This document shows positions 8,383 through 19,496 of a stretch of DNA of 24,793 bases, piece after piece. Source of the stretch: Chara braunii (lineage: Eukaryota > Streptophyta > Charophyceae > Charales > Characeae); contig BFEA01001143.1 in the NCBI GenBank assembly GCA_003427395.1, positions 82,318 through 107,110 of the forward strand, read 5' to 3'. The notes under the pieces were generated by a model. It saw only the letters and a list, made by a program, of their open reading frames with translations. It had not been told where the DNA came from and made no database searches. The stretch's first letter is position 1; every line of letters begins with the position of its first letter. The position numbers and the translations under genes were made by a program.

Positions 8383-9050
8383 ACCAAGATTTTTGAGTGA
8401 GCACCCACTCCAAAATCCCCGGTCCCGGGTTGCATTACCAAGTACAAGATCCTAATCCCCCGTCTCAATCCCCAATCACAGTCCCGACTCCCTGTCATGA
8501 AGCCAAAATCCCAGACCGATACACTTTTAGACATGAAACCAAGACTTTTCTTAGATGGACTCCCACATCGTGCTTACGTTCAAAGAATAAAAAAAACAGC
8601 TTTCGTAAAAGTGTGGTCACAACATAGAAAAAAAAACAAAAATTATGGCCATCTAAAAAAACAGTGGAAAAAAAAAAGAACAAAAGAGTGGCATACGATC
8701 ATTTAGAGCGATATTGCAAGAAAATAAAGTCCCTCATTCCAAAATGGGTTAGCAAGGGAGAAGGCGCTTACCGCTTTCCGAATGCACAACAGGCCACGCA
8801 ACTTAGAAATGCAGCAAAGACAAACGTGTTTCACAGGAGCCCTGCAAAAGAGATCAGCTCCACGTTGTAGTAAGGAATTAAAAAGACAATGAACAAACAT
8901 AAATTGAGGCGAGAAAAAAAAAATTATCATAAACATTTTGCAATAGTTTGACGTGTAAGCAGTAAGCCCGCAATGCTCATGGTTTGGGGTTGTAGTTTTT
9001 TCGTCGAAATCAAGCGATCGGTTATTTGAAACATTGCAAGGGTCACCTTG
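8370..9050. repeat. Duplicated segment, right copy
   Basis: Direct-orientation counterpart of 7470-8020, with the same order of modules. It includes a matching hairpin (atttttgagt/actccaaaat, about 8389-8416, one G-T pair) and the ~300-base part at 8760-9045. Extra A-rich DNA (8580-8760) has been inserted or expanded. Confidence 0.75.
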
Positions 9051-12000
9051 ACATGCGACCCAGATTCTAACTCTAGTAGCTGGTTCCCTAGCCCTAACGT
9101 CACGTCCAGACCTGCCACCAAGACCTTGACTCAAAACCGAACCCTATACTTTCTTAAACATGTTATCAACATTAACTTATACATTCACATGAACATGCAC
9201 ATCGTACCACAACTTTGCTGAGTCGATCTAAATCCGATTCGACACCTCAAATTCATGGATGCTTCAAGATAATACTTGAGACCAAAGACAGCCAATCCCG
9301 CATTCGCAACTCGAACACATGCCCGCAATTCTAAGCTTCAAATGGAACATAACATATTTTCAAAATAGATACGGGGACCTGGACGCTTAGTTGAACTTAA
9401 GATCAACGTACATACGGGGACCCTAACCCCGACATGTGACCCAGACCTTTACGATCAAACCTGCGACCCACAACTTGACCCAGAACCGAACCCTATGTTT
9501 TCTTAAACATATCATCAAAGATACTTATGCATTTACTTGAACATGCACATTGCAACACGATTGCACTAAGCCGATCTAAACCCAATTCGGTACCTCAAAT
9601 GTATGGGTGCCTCAAAACCATACGTGAGACTTAAGACGCCAAACACTCGCTTCCACAAAAGGAAGCAAGGCCCGCAATTCTATGCCAAAACTCCATTCAC
9701 CAACCCAAACACAGAGTCTGACGAAGGACTTAAACAAAGTTTCAAATGTGATAGAACACATCAGCAAAAACAAAATCGGTACCTGAATGCTTTGTTGAAC
9801 ATAACATCAACGTACATACGGAGACCCTAAACAAGACCTGTGGAGTACGTCCCCGACCCTAAGCATCACGACCAGACCTGCAACCCAGACCTTGACCCGA
9901 AACCGAACCATATCATCAAAATTAACTTACGCGTTTAGGTGAACACGCACGTTGCAGCACAACTTCACTAAGCCGACCTAAACCCAATTCGATACCTCAA
10001 ATTCATAAGTGCTTTCAGACCGTACCTGAGACTCGACGTCACTGAGCCAAACACTGTATATAGACAAAGTTTCAAATGCAATAGACCACATCATCAAAAC
10101 ACCTGGTGGGACCTTGATGCTTAGTTGAGCATAGGATCAACTTACGTACGGGGACCTGCACCCAGACCTGTGACCTAAATCCCGCCCCCGACAATTCGGA
10201 CCCATTGCATCACGAGCAGACCAGCGACCCAAACCTTGACCTGAAACCGAACCCTATCCTTTCTAAAACATATCATCAAAATAAACTTATCCATTTCGAT
10301 GAACATGCACATTGTAGTATAACTTCACTAAGCCGATCTAAACCCAAATCTGTACCTCGAATTCATGGGGCCTTCCAGACCATACCTGACAATCAATACG
10401 CCCAAACCCGCATCCGGAACTCGAGCACAGTCCCACAATTCTACTCCATTCGGCAACCCAGACACTTAGCCAAATGTTGGGCTTGGACAAATTTCAATAG
10501 AACAGACCACATCATGAAAACACACATGGGGGAGTCGGACGCTTAGTTTAACATAAGATCAACGTACATACGAGGACCCTAAACTGGACCTGTGACCTGG
10601 ACCCTGACCCCGACATGTGACCCGGACCGTAATCATCACAACAAGACCTCCAACCCAGACCCTAAGCATGAGAAGCAGACGTGCGACTCATACCTTGTCC
10701 CTAAACCAAACCCTATGCTTTCTTGAACATATCATCAAAATAAACTTATACATTTCGATTAACATGCACATTATAGCACAACTTAACTAAGCCGATCTTA
10801 AACCATATTCGGTACCTCAAATTCATAAGCGCTTCCAAACCGTGCCTGAGACTCAAAACGCCCCAACCCGAATCCAGAACACGAACACGTGCCCACAATT
10901 CTATGTCAAAACTCCGTTCAGGAACTCAGACACTTAGTGAGATGTTGGACTTAAATAAAGTTGAAACAGAACGCATGATCACAATAGATATGGGGACCCG
11001 AACGCTCAGTTGCACATGAGATCAACGTACATACAAAGACCCTAACCCACACCTGTGACCTGGACCCTGGCCCCGACATGCGACCCAAACCCTATGCATC
11101 ACAGCCACACCTGCGACCCAGATGTTGCCCCAAAACCGAGCCCTATACTTTCTTCAACATATCAACAAAATGAACTCTTACATTTAGTGAACATACAGAT
11201 TGTAGCGCAACTTCACTAGGCTGATCTAAACCCAATTCCGCACCTCAAATTCATGGGTGCTTCCAAACCATACCTGTGAAGACCCGGACTTTTAGTTGAA
11301 TAATAGATCAACNTANANAAGGGGACCCTNGNCCATACCTGTGACCTAGACCCTGACCTCGACATGTGACCCAGACCCTAAGAATCGCGACCAGACCTGC
11401 GACCCAGACCTTGACCCAAACCGAACACTATGCTTTCTTTAACATATCATCAACATTAACCTATGCATTTAGATGAACATGCACCTTGTAGCACAATAGT
11501 TACTTCACTAAGCCGATAGAAACTCACATCGATACATCAAATTCATTGGTGGCTTCCACACCACACCTGTGGGGACCCGGACGCTTAGTTCAACATAAGA
11601 TCAATGTACATAAGGGGACCGTAACCCAGACCTGTGACCTGAACCCTGACCCCGACATGTGACCCAGACCATAACCATCACGACTAGAGCTGCTGCCCAG
11701 ACCTTGACCCAAAACCAAACCCTATGCTTTCTTGAACATATCATCAAAATCAACTCATGCATTTAGATGAACATGCACATTACAACACAACTTCACTAAG
11801 CCGATCAAAACCCAACGGGGTATCTCAAATTCATAGGTGCTTGCAGACCACACCTGTGGGGACCAAGGTGCTTAGTCGAACATAGCTCGTACGTGCGACC
11901 CGGACCCTGACCCCGACATGCGACCCAGACCCTAAGAATCGCAACCAGACTTTCGACCCAGACCTTGACCCAAAACCGAACCCAGACCACTGGATGTGAC

Positions 12001-12140
12001 CCAAACCCTACACATCACGGTCAGACCTGCAACCCAAACCAAGACCCAAAACCGAAGCCTACGATTTCTCGATTATATGACCAAAATTATGCATTTAGAT
12101 GAACAGGCACATTGTTGCACAACTTCACAAAATATAAATG
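9050..12140. repeat. Array 1: nested satellite-like repeat, nine diverged units
   Basis: Higher-order units can be followed by the anchor CTTCACTAAGCCGATCTAAA or its variants at about 9213, 9561, 9963, 10323, 10782, 11211, 11503, 11791 and 12123 (spacing 288-459 bases). Each fuller unit holds, in order: ACCCTATGCTTTCTTGAACA, ATCATCAAAAT, a GAACATGCACATTGTAGCAC-type module, the anchor, TACCTCAAATTCATGGGTGC, a variable middle, CTTAGTTGAACATAAGATCA, ACGTACATACGGGGACC, and a run of GACCCT/GACCTG/TGTGACC hexamers. Length differences come from missing internal modules. There are no coding signs. Several Ns lie at 11313-11332. The array is old by its divergence. Confidence 0.85.
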
Positions 12141-12569
12141 CACGTGAAAATGAAGATTCGGAATACGATAATGAACGTTGAATGACCGGATAGTTCGCGC
12201 ATAACAACAATGAAGAAATTTACGTGCTACGAACATAATATTCAAGGGCAAAAGAGGGTCGCTTTGCAACACTTACCAGTCATTCCATGGCACTACCACA
12301 AAACAGCCGTCCGACAGTATGCGCTTATCTTGTTCTGCCAGGTTCACACCAGTTGGACAACATTTCCGAAGGCAGAGAAAACAAGACGTTTCATGCACAC
12401 CGTGTGGTATCGGATGTGGTTTGCCTCAAACCCATCACCCCACGGACCGGTCACTAACGTTGCACACGACTCTAGACGCTCAGTTAATGTCATCTTTTTC
12501 CTGTGCGATGCGCTTTTCCATCTGCTTTGCCGATTTCCTCATCGACCATAGCCTGTCATCTTGCCCTGG

Positions 12570-12570
<1 letters not shown>
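12141..12570. other. Unique-looking stretch left of the poly-C gap
   Basis: Array 1 ends here. A plus-strand frame 12210-12551 (113 codons) and a minus-strand frame ending at 12480 (tail MRKSAKQMEKRIAQEKDDIN) overlap. The minus frame has coiled-coil-like composition and continues towards the N gap, so it cannot be judged. No function is assigned. Confidence 0.25.

Positions 12571-12618
<48 letters not shown>
12571..12618. repeat. 48-base poly-C tract
   Basis: An uninterrupted C run ending exactly at an N gap. A homopolymer of this length next to a gap is more likely a sequencing or assembly product than a genuine element, although C-rich DNA is common here. Confidence 0.9.
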
Positions 12619-12682
12619 NNNNNNNNNNNNNNNNNNNNNNNNNNNNNNNNNNNNNNNNNNNNNNNNNNNNNNNNNNNNNNNN
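12619..12682. other. Assembly gap (64 Ns)
   Basis: Ns from 12619 to 12682. The 16 bases gtcatcttgccctgga occur on both sides (12555-12570 and 12687-12702). This suggests the flanks overlap or are repeat copies. Confidence 0.99.
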
Positions 12683-12702
12683 CACCGTCATCTTGCCCTG
12701 GA

Positions 12703-14098
12703 AACCTCCTCCCCCCCTCCCCTTTGCTCCATCCGCCTGCCTCAAAATCTCCATCGTCCCCTCGCACTCTGACGATTTCAGCAAACCCCCTCCGGACACG
12801 TGGTCTAGTGACTCCACCCTCCCCTCCCCTCCTCCGCTCCACCGCCATCTTGTAATCTTTGTGAATTTTATTGAACAAAATTTGTGAGAGCTTCTGACAC
12901 AGAAGAATGTGAAAGCAGTTGTGATTATGGCATATTGTGCATATAAAAAATTCAAACAAGTGAAATCCAAATGATTTGGTATGACATAAATATTGGATTT
13001 CGTGCACCGGTGTGTGAGGGTGTATTGTGATTGGCAGTGTGTTTGTGGTGTGCTTGTTTGTATGTGCACTTGACCCATCGTCTGTAGGCATGGCGAAAGT
13101 AGTCGATTAACTCGATTCACTTGGACCGGTTTTCTTGTGACCTGTATTCCCCAGCACTGCGCAGAACAGCAGTAATCGACAAAAACGAAAGTCCAAAAGA
13201 GACGGTAAGGTAAAGCAAAAAAATGAGTACATGCTAATTTCATAATAAGTACGGAGCTTTATATAGTTGCACGATGTTTGAACCCTTGCTGGTAGACTTC
13301 ACTTAAAAATGACAAATCCACAATTGATCAAAACGGTCGGCTAACAATGTAAAAGGTTTCTACAAATATAAAACAATACTATAAGGACATTGCAAAAACA
13401 AACTAATAAGAATATAACAACAACAATCTAATTTCAGCATAACAATAGCACTCTTAAGACAACCGAACTATGAAAAGACCTACGACAGAAAGGCAAAGAC
13501 ATTGATTTGCAATGTACAAGCAATCAAACAGAATAACTAAAACGTGACCGACTAGCAATGTAGAGCCGATCTAACAAAAATCTAATCACTCATAAAGCAA
13601 CAATCTAGCGGCTATGCAAGACTAGTAATCAGACAAAGTTATCTAATCGGATTGTGGTAATGACAATTCAAATAATCTAGATAGTAAATAACTTCAAACT
13701 TAGAAACAAACGTCGAAATGCACTGATAAAAAAAGCGCAAAAGAAATCACACAAGATGGGCGTGGCTCATTAAGGACACCTGTAAGGTGTTGTAGTTCAT
13801 AGTCAATTTTATCAACCACATGCAATCAAATGAACTTCAAATACGGATAAAAGTTCAAATTTGTAGCTACCTCTACCACCATGTGAACAACTTACCTCAC
13901 CGCTTTCCTGCATGCCTGTTGTTCCCTCGTAACACCTGTGTGTGGGTGTGTGGTCTTCGTTTCCTGGAAAACAACACGCAACGCCCTGTCTCTGGTATAC
14001 GTACTCGAAGCTTTCCATGCTCTCCTATCGGCTGAAGGTGGGCGGGCGATAGGGGGTGTCCGGTTCAAGTTGTGGAGGTAGGTCGGCCTTCCCTTTTC
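12703..14098. other. AT-rich non-coding stretch
   Basis: Pyrimidine-rich to about 12850, then AT-rich. The minus-strand frames reaching the gap have shifting composition and no motif. A possible 5.8S 3'-end/ITS2-like piece (ACACCTGTGTGTGGGTGTGT near 13931-13951) precedes the large-subunit rRNA remnant at the expected order, but the match is weak. I see no gene. Confidence 0.4.
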
Positions 14099-14200
14099 AT
14101 CTCAGGTCGGAGACCCACCCCATTTAAGCATCTAACTGAGTGGGAAAAGAGAAACCATTGGTAGTGGCGACCAAACAGGGAATAGCCCAGACTGAAAGTC
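14099..14200 (+). pseudogene. Remnant of the 5' end of nuclear large-subunit rRNA
   Basis: TTTAAGCAT (14123-14131), AAAAGAGAAAC (about 14145-14155) and GGCGACCAAACAGGGAATAG...CCCAG (14166-14190) follow in the order and rough spacing of the first ~80 bases of eukaryotic 25S/28S rRNA. CTCAGGTCGGAGACCCACCC lies just before, like the conserved junction of ITS2 with the large subunit. From memory of the consensus, the last block differs at about 3 of 25 positions. Small deletions elsewhere, for example in the AGTAACGGCGA segment, and loss of similarity after about 14200 indicate a short decayed copy, not a working rDNA unit. Confidence 0.65.
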
Positions 14201-14222
14201 CTTGGTTGGTTACCGGTCTTAA

Positions 14223-14269
14223 CACCGTGCTAGGGAGTAAGCCACCCACCATGTTAGGAAGTGAGCCAA
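14223..14269. repeat. 24-bp tandem repeat, two copies
   Basis: caccgtgctagggagtaagc (from 14223) and caccatgttaggaagtgagc (from 14247) are consecutive diverged copies. Confidence 0.7.
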
Positions 14270-14451
14270 GAAGGATGTTTTGCCGTATATCGGACTGAAC
14301 GCCAATGCTCTCTTGAACATTGAACAAACAGATAAATAGACTCGGATTTTACACAGAAGAATATCAAACCCCAGGAACAACGTTTCATGCTTAGGGTCTC
14401 ATCCACCTTTCGTTGGAGATACCAGCATGACAATTGTACCATCATCAACAC

Positions 14452-14516
14452 TTTTGACTGGAGGTCCAAGATATGGGGACTCGGACCGAACCCTAACCTT
14501 TTGACTGGAGGTCCAA
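14452..14516. repeat. 18-bp direct repeat
   Basis: ttttgactggaggtccaa occurs at 14452-14469 and again at 14499-14516. Confidence 0.8.
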
Positions 14517-14519
14517 CCC

Positions 14520-16100
14520 TGGAGAGGCATGCCCACATCATGTTCAAGACATAAGACTCAAACACAAATCCATATGGAAGGTTGCAGGTCTACAGAACAG
14601 ATTCCAACGCAATTTCAAACCTCAAATATAAAGACTGCTTGCTCCAAACAATACCGGAGACTCCGGACACCCAAACCCAATGCAACAACCCCGCAATATC
14701 CTATCCTACATACCCTAGACTTCTAACGCACACCTACACCCGAACCCTAACCCAGGGTTCTGACCCAGACCCAACACCTGTGCCATATCAAAAGTTACAT
14801 AAAAATCGAATTGTGCATCCTCATCCAACTTTGAAGATAGCATCAACAACACAATTCTAAGGACCGGGACTCTTCGTTGAACATAAGATCAACATTGACA
14901 TAGGGACACAGACACTATGTTCATGATAACATCAACAAAAGAACTGTCACACTATATCGACATACAAGTCTACAATGAGCAGCAAATCCTGGATAAGCCT
15001 CTGACCTGCACGTCAGACCCATATCCTTATTTGGATCCAGACCACAATCCATATTCATACCCCTAACCTAGGTTAACATCCACATCCAGACCCAAATCCA
15101 AACCCAGTCCTCTTTCTTGACACAGGACGTAGATACGGTTCCACATGAGAGGTTGGAGGTCCACTTGGCCATCTAGACCCAATTCCAGACCCTCACCTAG
15201 AACCAACTTATATGCTATGTTGAATATAGCATCATCATTAACGTGTACATGTTGATCAACATGCGCACTATAGCGCAACTTCACTACAAATATGAGATGA
15301 GGTACATTGAAACGCTTTATGAAGTCTGCGACCCAAACGGATCCTAACACAGATCATGTATGTGACCGGACCCCTGACCCATACCCGTGACCCTAAGCTG
15401 TGACTTTGACTTGTCCCCTTGACATGTGACCGAAACCCGAACCCAAACTTGTGAAGACTTGTGACTCAGACCCTAACCGTGATGAACGACCTGTTACTCA
15501 AACCCTCATCCCTCTATCTCTGAAACCCATACCCTAACCATGGCGACCATGCCTGCAACCCAAACCCTGACGAAGAACCAACCCCCATGCTATGTTGTAT
15601 ATAAATCATGAAGATGAACTTGTGCATCCCGATCAACATGCGCATTGTACCACAACTTCACTAGGAATATGGCATGAGGTACATTCAAACGCTTCGCGAA
15701 AATTGCGGTACACCCATGCGCATTACGACCCAGACAGATCCTCACACAGATATCATGCATGTGATGAAACTTGTGACACATACCCATAACCCTGACATGT
15801 GACCGTGACTTTTCACCTTCACCCGTGACCTTGACCCTGACCCACATCTGTCACCCGGACCTATGACCCAAACCCTGACCCAGATCTGTCACCTAGATCC
15901 TAAGCATCACAACCTGATCTGCAACTTAACCGCACCCAACGAATGCACATTTGCACACCATAAATTTGAAATGCACACCTTGACCAGGACCCTAACCCAA
16001 ACTTCTGACCCGGACCCCACACCTGTGCTATATTGAATACGACATCGTGCGTATCATCGTGCAACTTCGAAGTTGGCATCAAGGTCGCATCAAAATAGAT
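14520..16100. repeat. Middle repeat region linking arrays 1 and 2
   Basis: The stretch contains GACCC-type hexamer runs. It also has a copy of the shared core (TCGTTGAACATAAGATCAAC, about 14873-14892). Two units carry CAACTTCACTA near 15279 and 15656, about 377 bases apart. Modules of both families are mixed. Short frames here are composition effects. Confidence 0.65.
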
Positions 16101-16783
16101 GGGGACCCGAACGATTTATTAAAGATATGGGGACCTTCTTGCTATTTTACATATAAGGTCAAACCTTAACCCATACCGCTTATTTTAAATATAAGATCAA
16201 ATCTTCACCCACACCGATTTTTTTAAATATAAGATCAGTCCTTGAGTCAGACCTTTGCCATGCATATTGAGACCCGGGCGTTTTTTTTTAAGTGAACAAT
16301 GTCAGATGTAGAGCTGGACCCAGACCCTAACCTTGACCTTTGACTCAGACCGTTACACCACATTGCTATTTTAAATATAAGATCAGACCTTGACCACGAC
16401 CCTGACCCTGATGCTCCGTTGAAGACAAGATCAAACCTTGACCACGGCCCTTGCCCGGACACTTTGTTAAAGAGGATAATGTCTACTGCAGGCTTAGACC
16501 CACACCCTAACCCCGACCTTTGACTAAGGTCGTTGTCCTGTATTGCTATTTTAAATAAAAGATGAGACCTTGACTACGACCCTACCCCGGACATCTGATC
16601 CAAATCCAACGCCTATTTTGTTTTAACTATGACATCAAAATCAACATCTGCATCTCGAGGCAATCCTGAAGATGACATCAACGCAGACATCCGGACCCAG
16701 ATGCTCCGTTCAAGATAAGATGGACATTGATATGGGGACCGGTTGCTTTTTTTTAAGTGGACAATGTCAAAATCAGGCTTGGA
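16101..16783. repeat. Array 2, left part
   Basis: Family-2 units contain TTTTAAATATAAGATCAGAC, GACCTTGACCACGACCCTAA, GATGACATCAAC and AGATGCTCCGTT. One anchor, GACATCAAC, is at 16674. The array is cut by an unrelated insertion from about 16784. Confidence 0.75.
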
Positions 16784-17289
16784 AGGCGGACAAAACAACA
16801 TTTGAAATAATAGAAATGATGGGGTCTCAAAAGAAATTGAGGAAAAAAAACATCACTCACCTTTTCAACGAAAGGATGGTCAACTACCGCTGAAGCTGAA
16901 AGGGATGCAACAACTCTACGAGCAATGGAGACAACACGTTCATGTACGACTACACAACAGGCAATATAACAACGGAATGTAGCAGCCGCGCTATAAAGAG
17001 ACACGTTAAACTTACCTTCCCTATCCCTTCCTCCCCTCCCCTCCCATTTCTCTCTCTCTCTTTTTGTCTTCTTATGCCTTAGACCTCATGCATACACATA
17101 AATTTTTTAGGCCAAATAAATAATACCTTTACCAGGTAGAATTGCGAAGATAAAGCAAACAGGTAATCAACACTAAACAAGAAGGATTGCAGACAGTAAA
17201 ATCACTCCAGCCGCGTGATCCTCCGGGCGTGAGATCTATACTTATAGCCGCAATATCATGATGAATATAATGTCGATCTACACGTATAG
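16784..17289. other. Insertion of about 0.5 kb within array 2
   Basis: Unlike its surroundings, this stretch lacks GACCC units. On the minus strand it has a coding-like stretch (RVVASLSASAVVDHPFVEK) ending at AAG before GTGAGT (16860-16855), and a second donor-like GTAAGT at 17015-17010. A pyrimidine-rich tract lies at 17017-17067. It could be a captured gene fragment or a small non-autonomous element. No terminal inverted repeat or target duplication was identified, and no protein family is assigned. Confidence 0.35.
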
Positions 17290-19095
17290 GCCACTGCTCT
17301 TTTGAATATAACATCAACATCAACATGTGCATCTCGAGGCAATCCTGAATATGACATCAACATAGACATCGGGACGCAGATGCTCCGTTGAGGATAAAAT
17401 CAACATAGATATGGANACTNNGACGNTTTGTTACAGAGGACAATTTCTAATGCAGNCCTAGACGTAGACCCTAACCTAGACCTTTGACTCAAGCACATGC
17501 CCTGCATTGCTATTTTGAATATAAGATCNGACCTTGANCAAGACCCTAACCCGNACATCTATCCAAAGTCCAACACCAATGCTCTTTCGACTATAACATC
17601 AAAATGAACATGTGCATCTCGAAGCAATCTTGAAGATGACTTCAACATAGATATCGGGACGCAGATGCTCCGTTGAAAACAATACGGACATAGATACGGA
17701 TACTAGGACACTTTCTTAAAGAGGACAATGCCTACTGCATGTCGACACCTAGACCTTTGTCTGAGGTCGCTGCTCTCGATTGCTATTTCGAATATAAGAT
17801 CAGACCTTGACCACGACCCTAACACAGACTTCTGACCCAAATCCAACACCTATGTTATTTTGCCTATAACATCAAAATCAACATGTTAGACCGGTTCTAT
17901 CCTGAAGGTGACATCAACATAGACATCGGGACCCAGATGCTCCATTGAAAATAAGATCAACATAGATATGGGGACTCAGGGGCCTTTTTTAAGTGGACTT
18001 TAAATTGGACCGCTGCCTCGGATTGGTATTTGAAATATACGATAAGACCTTGACTATGACCCTAACCTGGACATCTGACCCAAGTCCAACACCTATGTTT
18101 TTTTTACTAAAACATCAACATCAACATTTGCATCTCAAGGCGATCCTGAAGATGACATCAACCAAAGCCCCATTACCCAAATGCTCTGTTGAAGATAAGA
18201 TCAACATCGGTATGGGGACCCGGCCGTCATTTTTATGTGGCCCACACAGCTTGGCCTTTGACCCAGATGCTGAGAACTTGACCAATAACTCGTTTTCTAC
18301 GTACTCAGCCCGCTCCCTTGCATATGGAGTCTTGGATACTTTTTTTTAAGTGGACAATGTCAAATGCAGGCAAGGACCCAGACCCTAACCCGGACCTTTG
18401 ACTCAGACCGCTGTCCTGCATTGCTATATAAAATATAAGATCAGACCTTGACCACGACCCTTACACGGACATCTGACTTGGACATCAAAATCAACATGTG
18501 TATTTCGAGACAAGCTTCAAGAAGACATTTACATAGACATCGGACCGAGATGCTCCGTTGAAGATAAGATCAATACACACCTAGACCCAGACCCTAACGC
18601 AGACCTTTGACTCAGACCCGTACAGTGCATTGTTGTTTTGAACATAAGAACGGACCTTGCCAAAGACCCTAACCCGAACTTCTAACTTTTATCCAACACA
18701 TATGCTATTTCGACTATAACATAAAAGAATCAACATGTACATCTCGAGGTACTCTTGAAGATGACATCAACATACACATTAGGACCCAGATGCTCCATTG
18801 AACACGAGATCAATATAGATATACGGACTCGGAAACTTTTTTATCCGGATAATGTCAAATGCAGACTTGGACCCAGATCCTAACCCCGGTGTTTGACTTC
18901 GACTGCTGCCCTGCATTTCTATGTTAAATATAAGATGAGACCCTGAGCACAACCCTCCCCAAACATCTGGCCGCAGTCCAACCCCTATGCCATTTCGACT
19001 ACAACATCAAAATCAACATGTGCATCTGGACAATATTGAAAATGACATCAACATAGACATCGGGACGAAGTTGCTTCGTTGAAGATAAGGTTAAA
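17290..19095. repeat. Array 2, right part: about seven family-2 units
   Basis: The anchor GACATCAACATAGACATCGG or variants occurs at about 17353, 17638, 17910, 18154, 18524, 18763 and 19044 (spacing 239-370 bases). Modules in order: CAACATGTGCATCTCGAGGC, the anchor, CAGATGCTCCGTTGAAGATA, AGATCAACATAGATATGGGG, a T-run with AAGTGGACAATGTC, GACCCAGACCCTAACC, GACCTTTGACTCAGACC, CTGCATTGCTATTTT and ATAAGATCAGACCTTGACC. Ns at 17416-17456 and 17529-17554 lie inside units. No coding signs. Confidence 0.85.
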
Positions 19096-19304
19096 AAAAA
19101 ATAAAAAATAAAAACAATAACGACGTTCAGATGGACGCAAAGGGGTAGGTAACGTTCTGGAGCACCAGTGGGCAGCAGAGTCAGAGTTGTGGAAGAACTT
19201 TGCAGCGGTTTGAAAGTCAAACACCAGGCATAGCTAGCACAAAGCACAAACAACATGTGTCAGAGTGGACACTACATAGCACCGGGGATAAAACGGAGCA
19301 CATC
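19096..19304. other. Right edge of array 2, no gene
   Basis: A short A-rich stretch (19093-19120) ends the array, and ordinary-composition DNA follows. Nothing is recognised. Confidence 0.5.
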
Positions 19305-19495
19305 GCTCGAGACATGTGGGAGTTGGAAGAGGGAGACAATGCGTACCACTTAGCAAGTCGCACAGCCGCTAGTTCACCGTGTGACTCAAAACCTAAAAAN
19401 GCTCGAGACATGTGGGAGTTGGAAGAGGGAGACAATGCGTACCACTTAGCAAGTCGCACAGCCGCTAGTTCACCGTGTGACTCAAAACCTAAAAA
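19305..19495. repeat. Exact 95-bp duplication separated by one N
   Basis: Bases 19305-19399 and 19401-19495 are identical, each ending in CCTAAAAA followed by a single N (19400, 19496). Perfect identity with an N at each end points to overlapping contig ends placed side by side during scaffolding, not to a natural tandem repeat. Confidence 0.9.
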
Positions 19496-19496
19496 N

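Noticed and set aside
12480-13243. Long frames with poly-Pro or poly-Gly through 12.5-12.7 kb
   Set aside because: They come from the poly-C run and read through Ns; they are not real proteins.
16753-17004. hAT-type transposase fragment on the minus strand
   Set aside because: The ASAVVDHPFVEK stretch is only vaguely like such domains and too short to assign.
9050-19095. CRISPR array
   Set aside because: Repeats are degenerate, long, of unequal spacing and nested, with no uniform spacers; the setting is eukaryotic.
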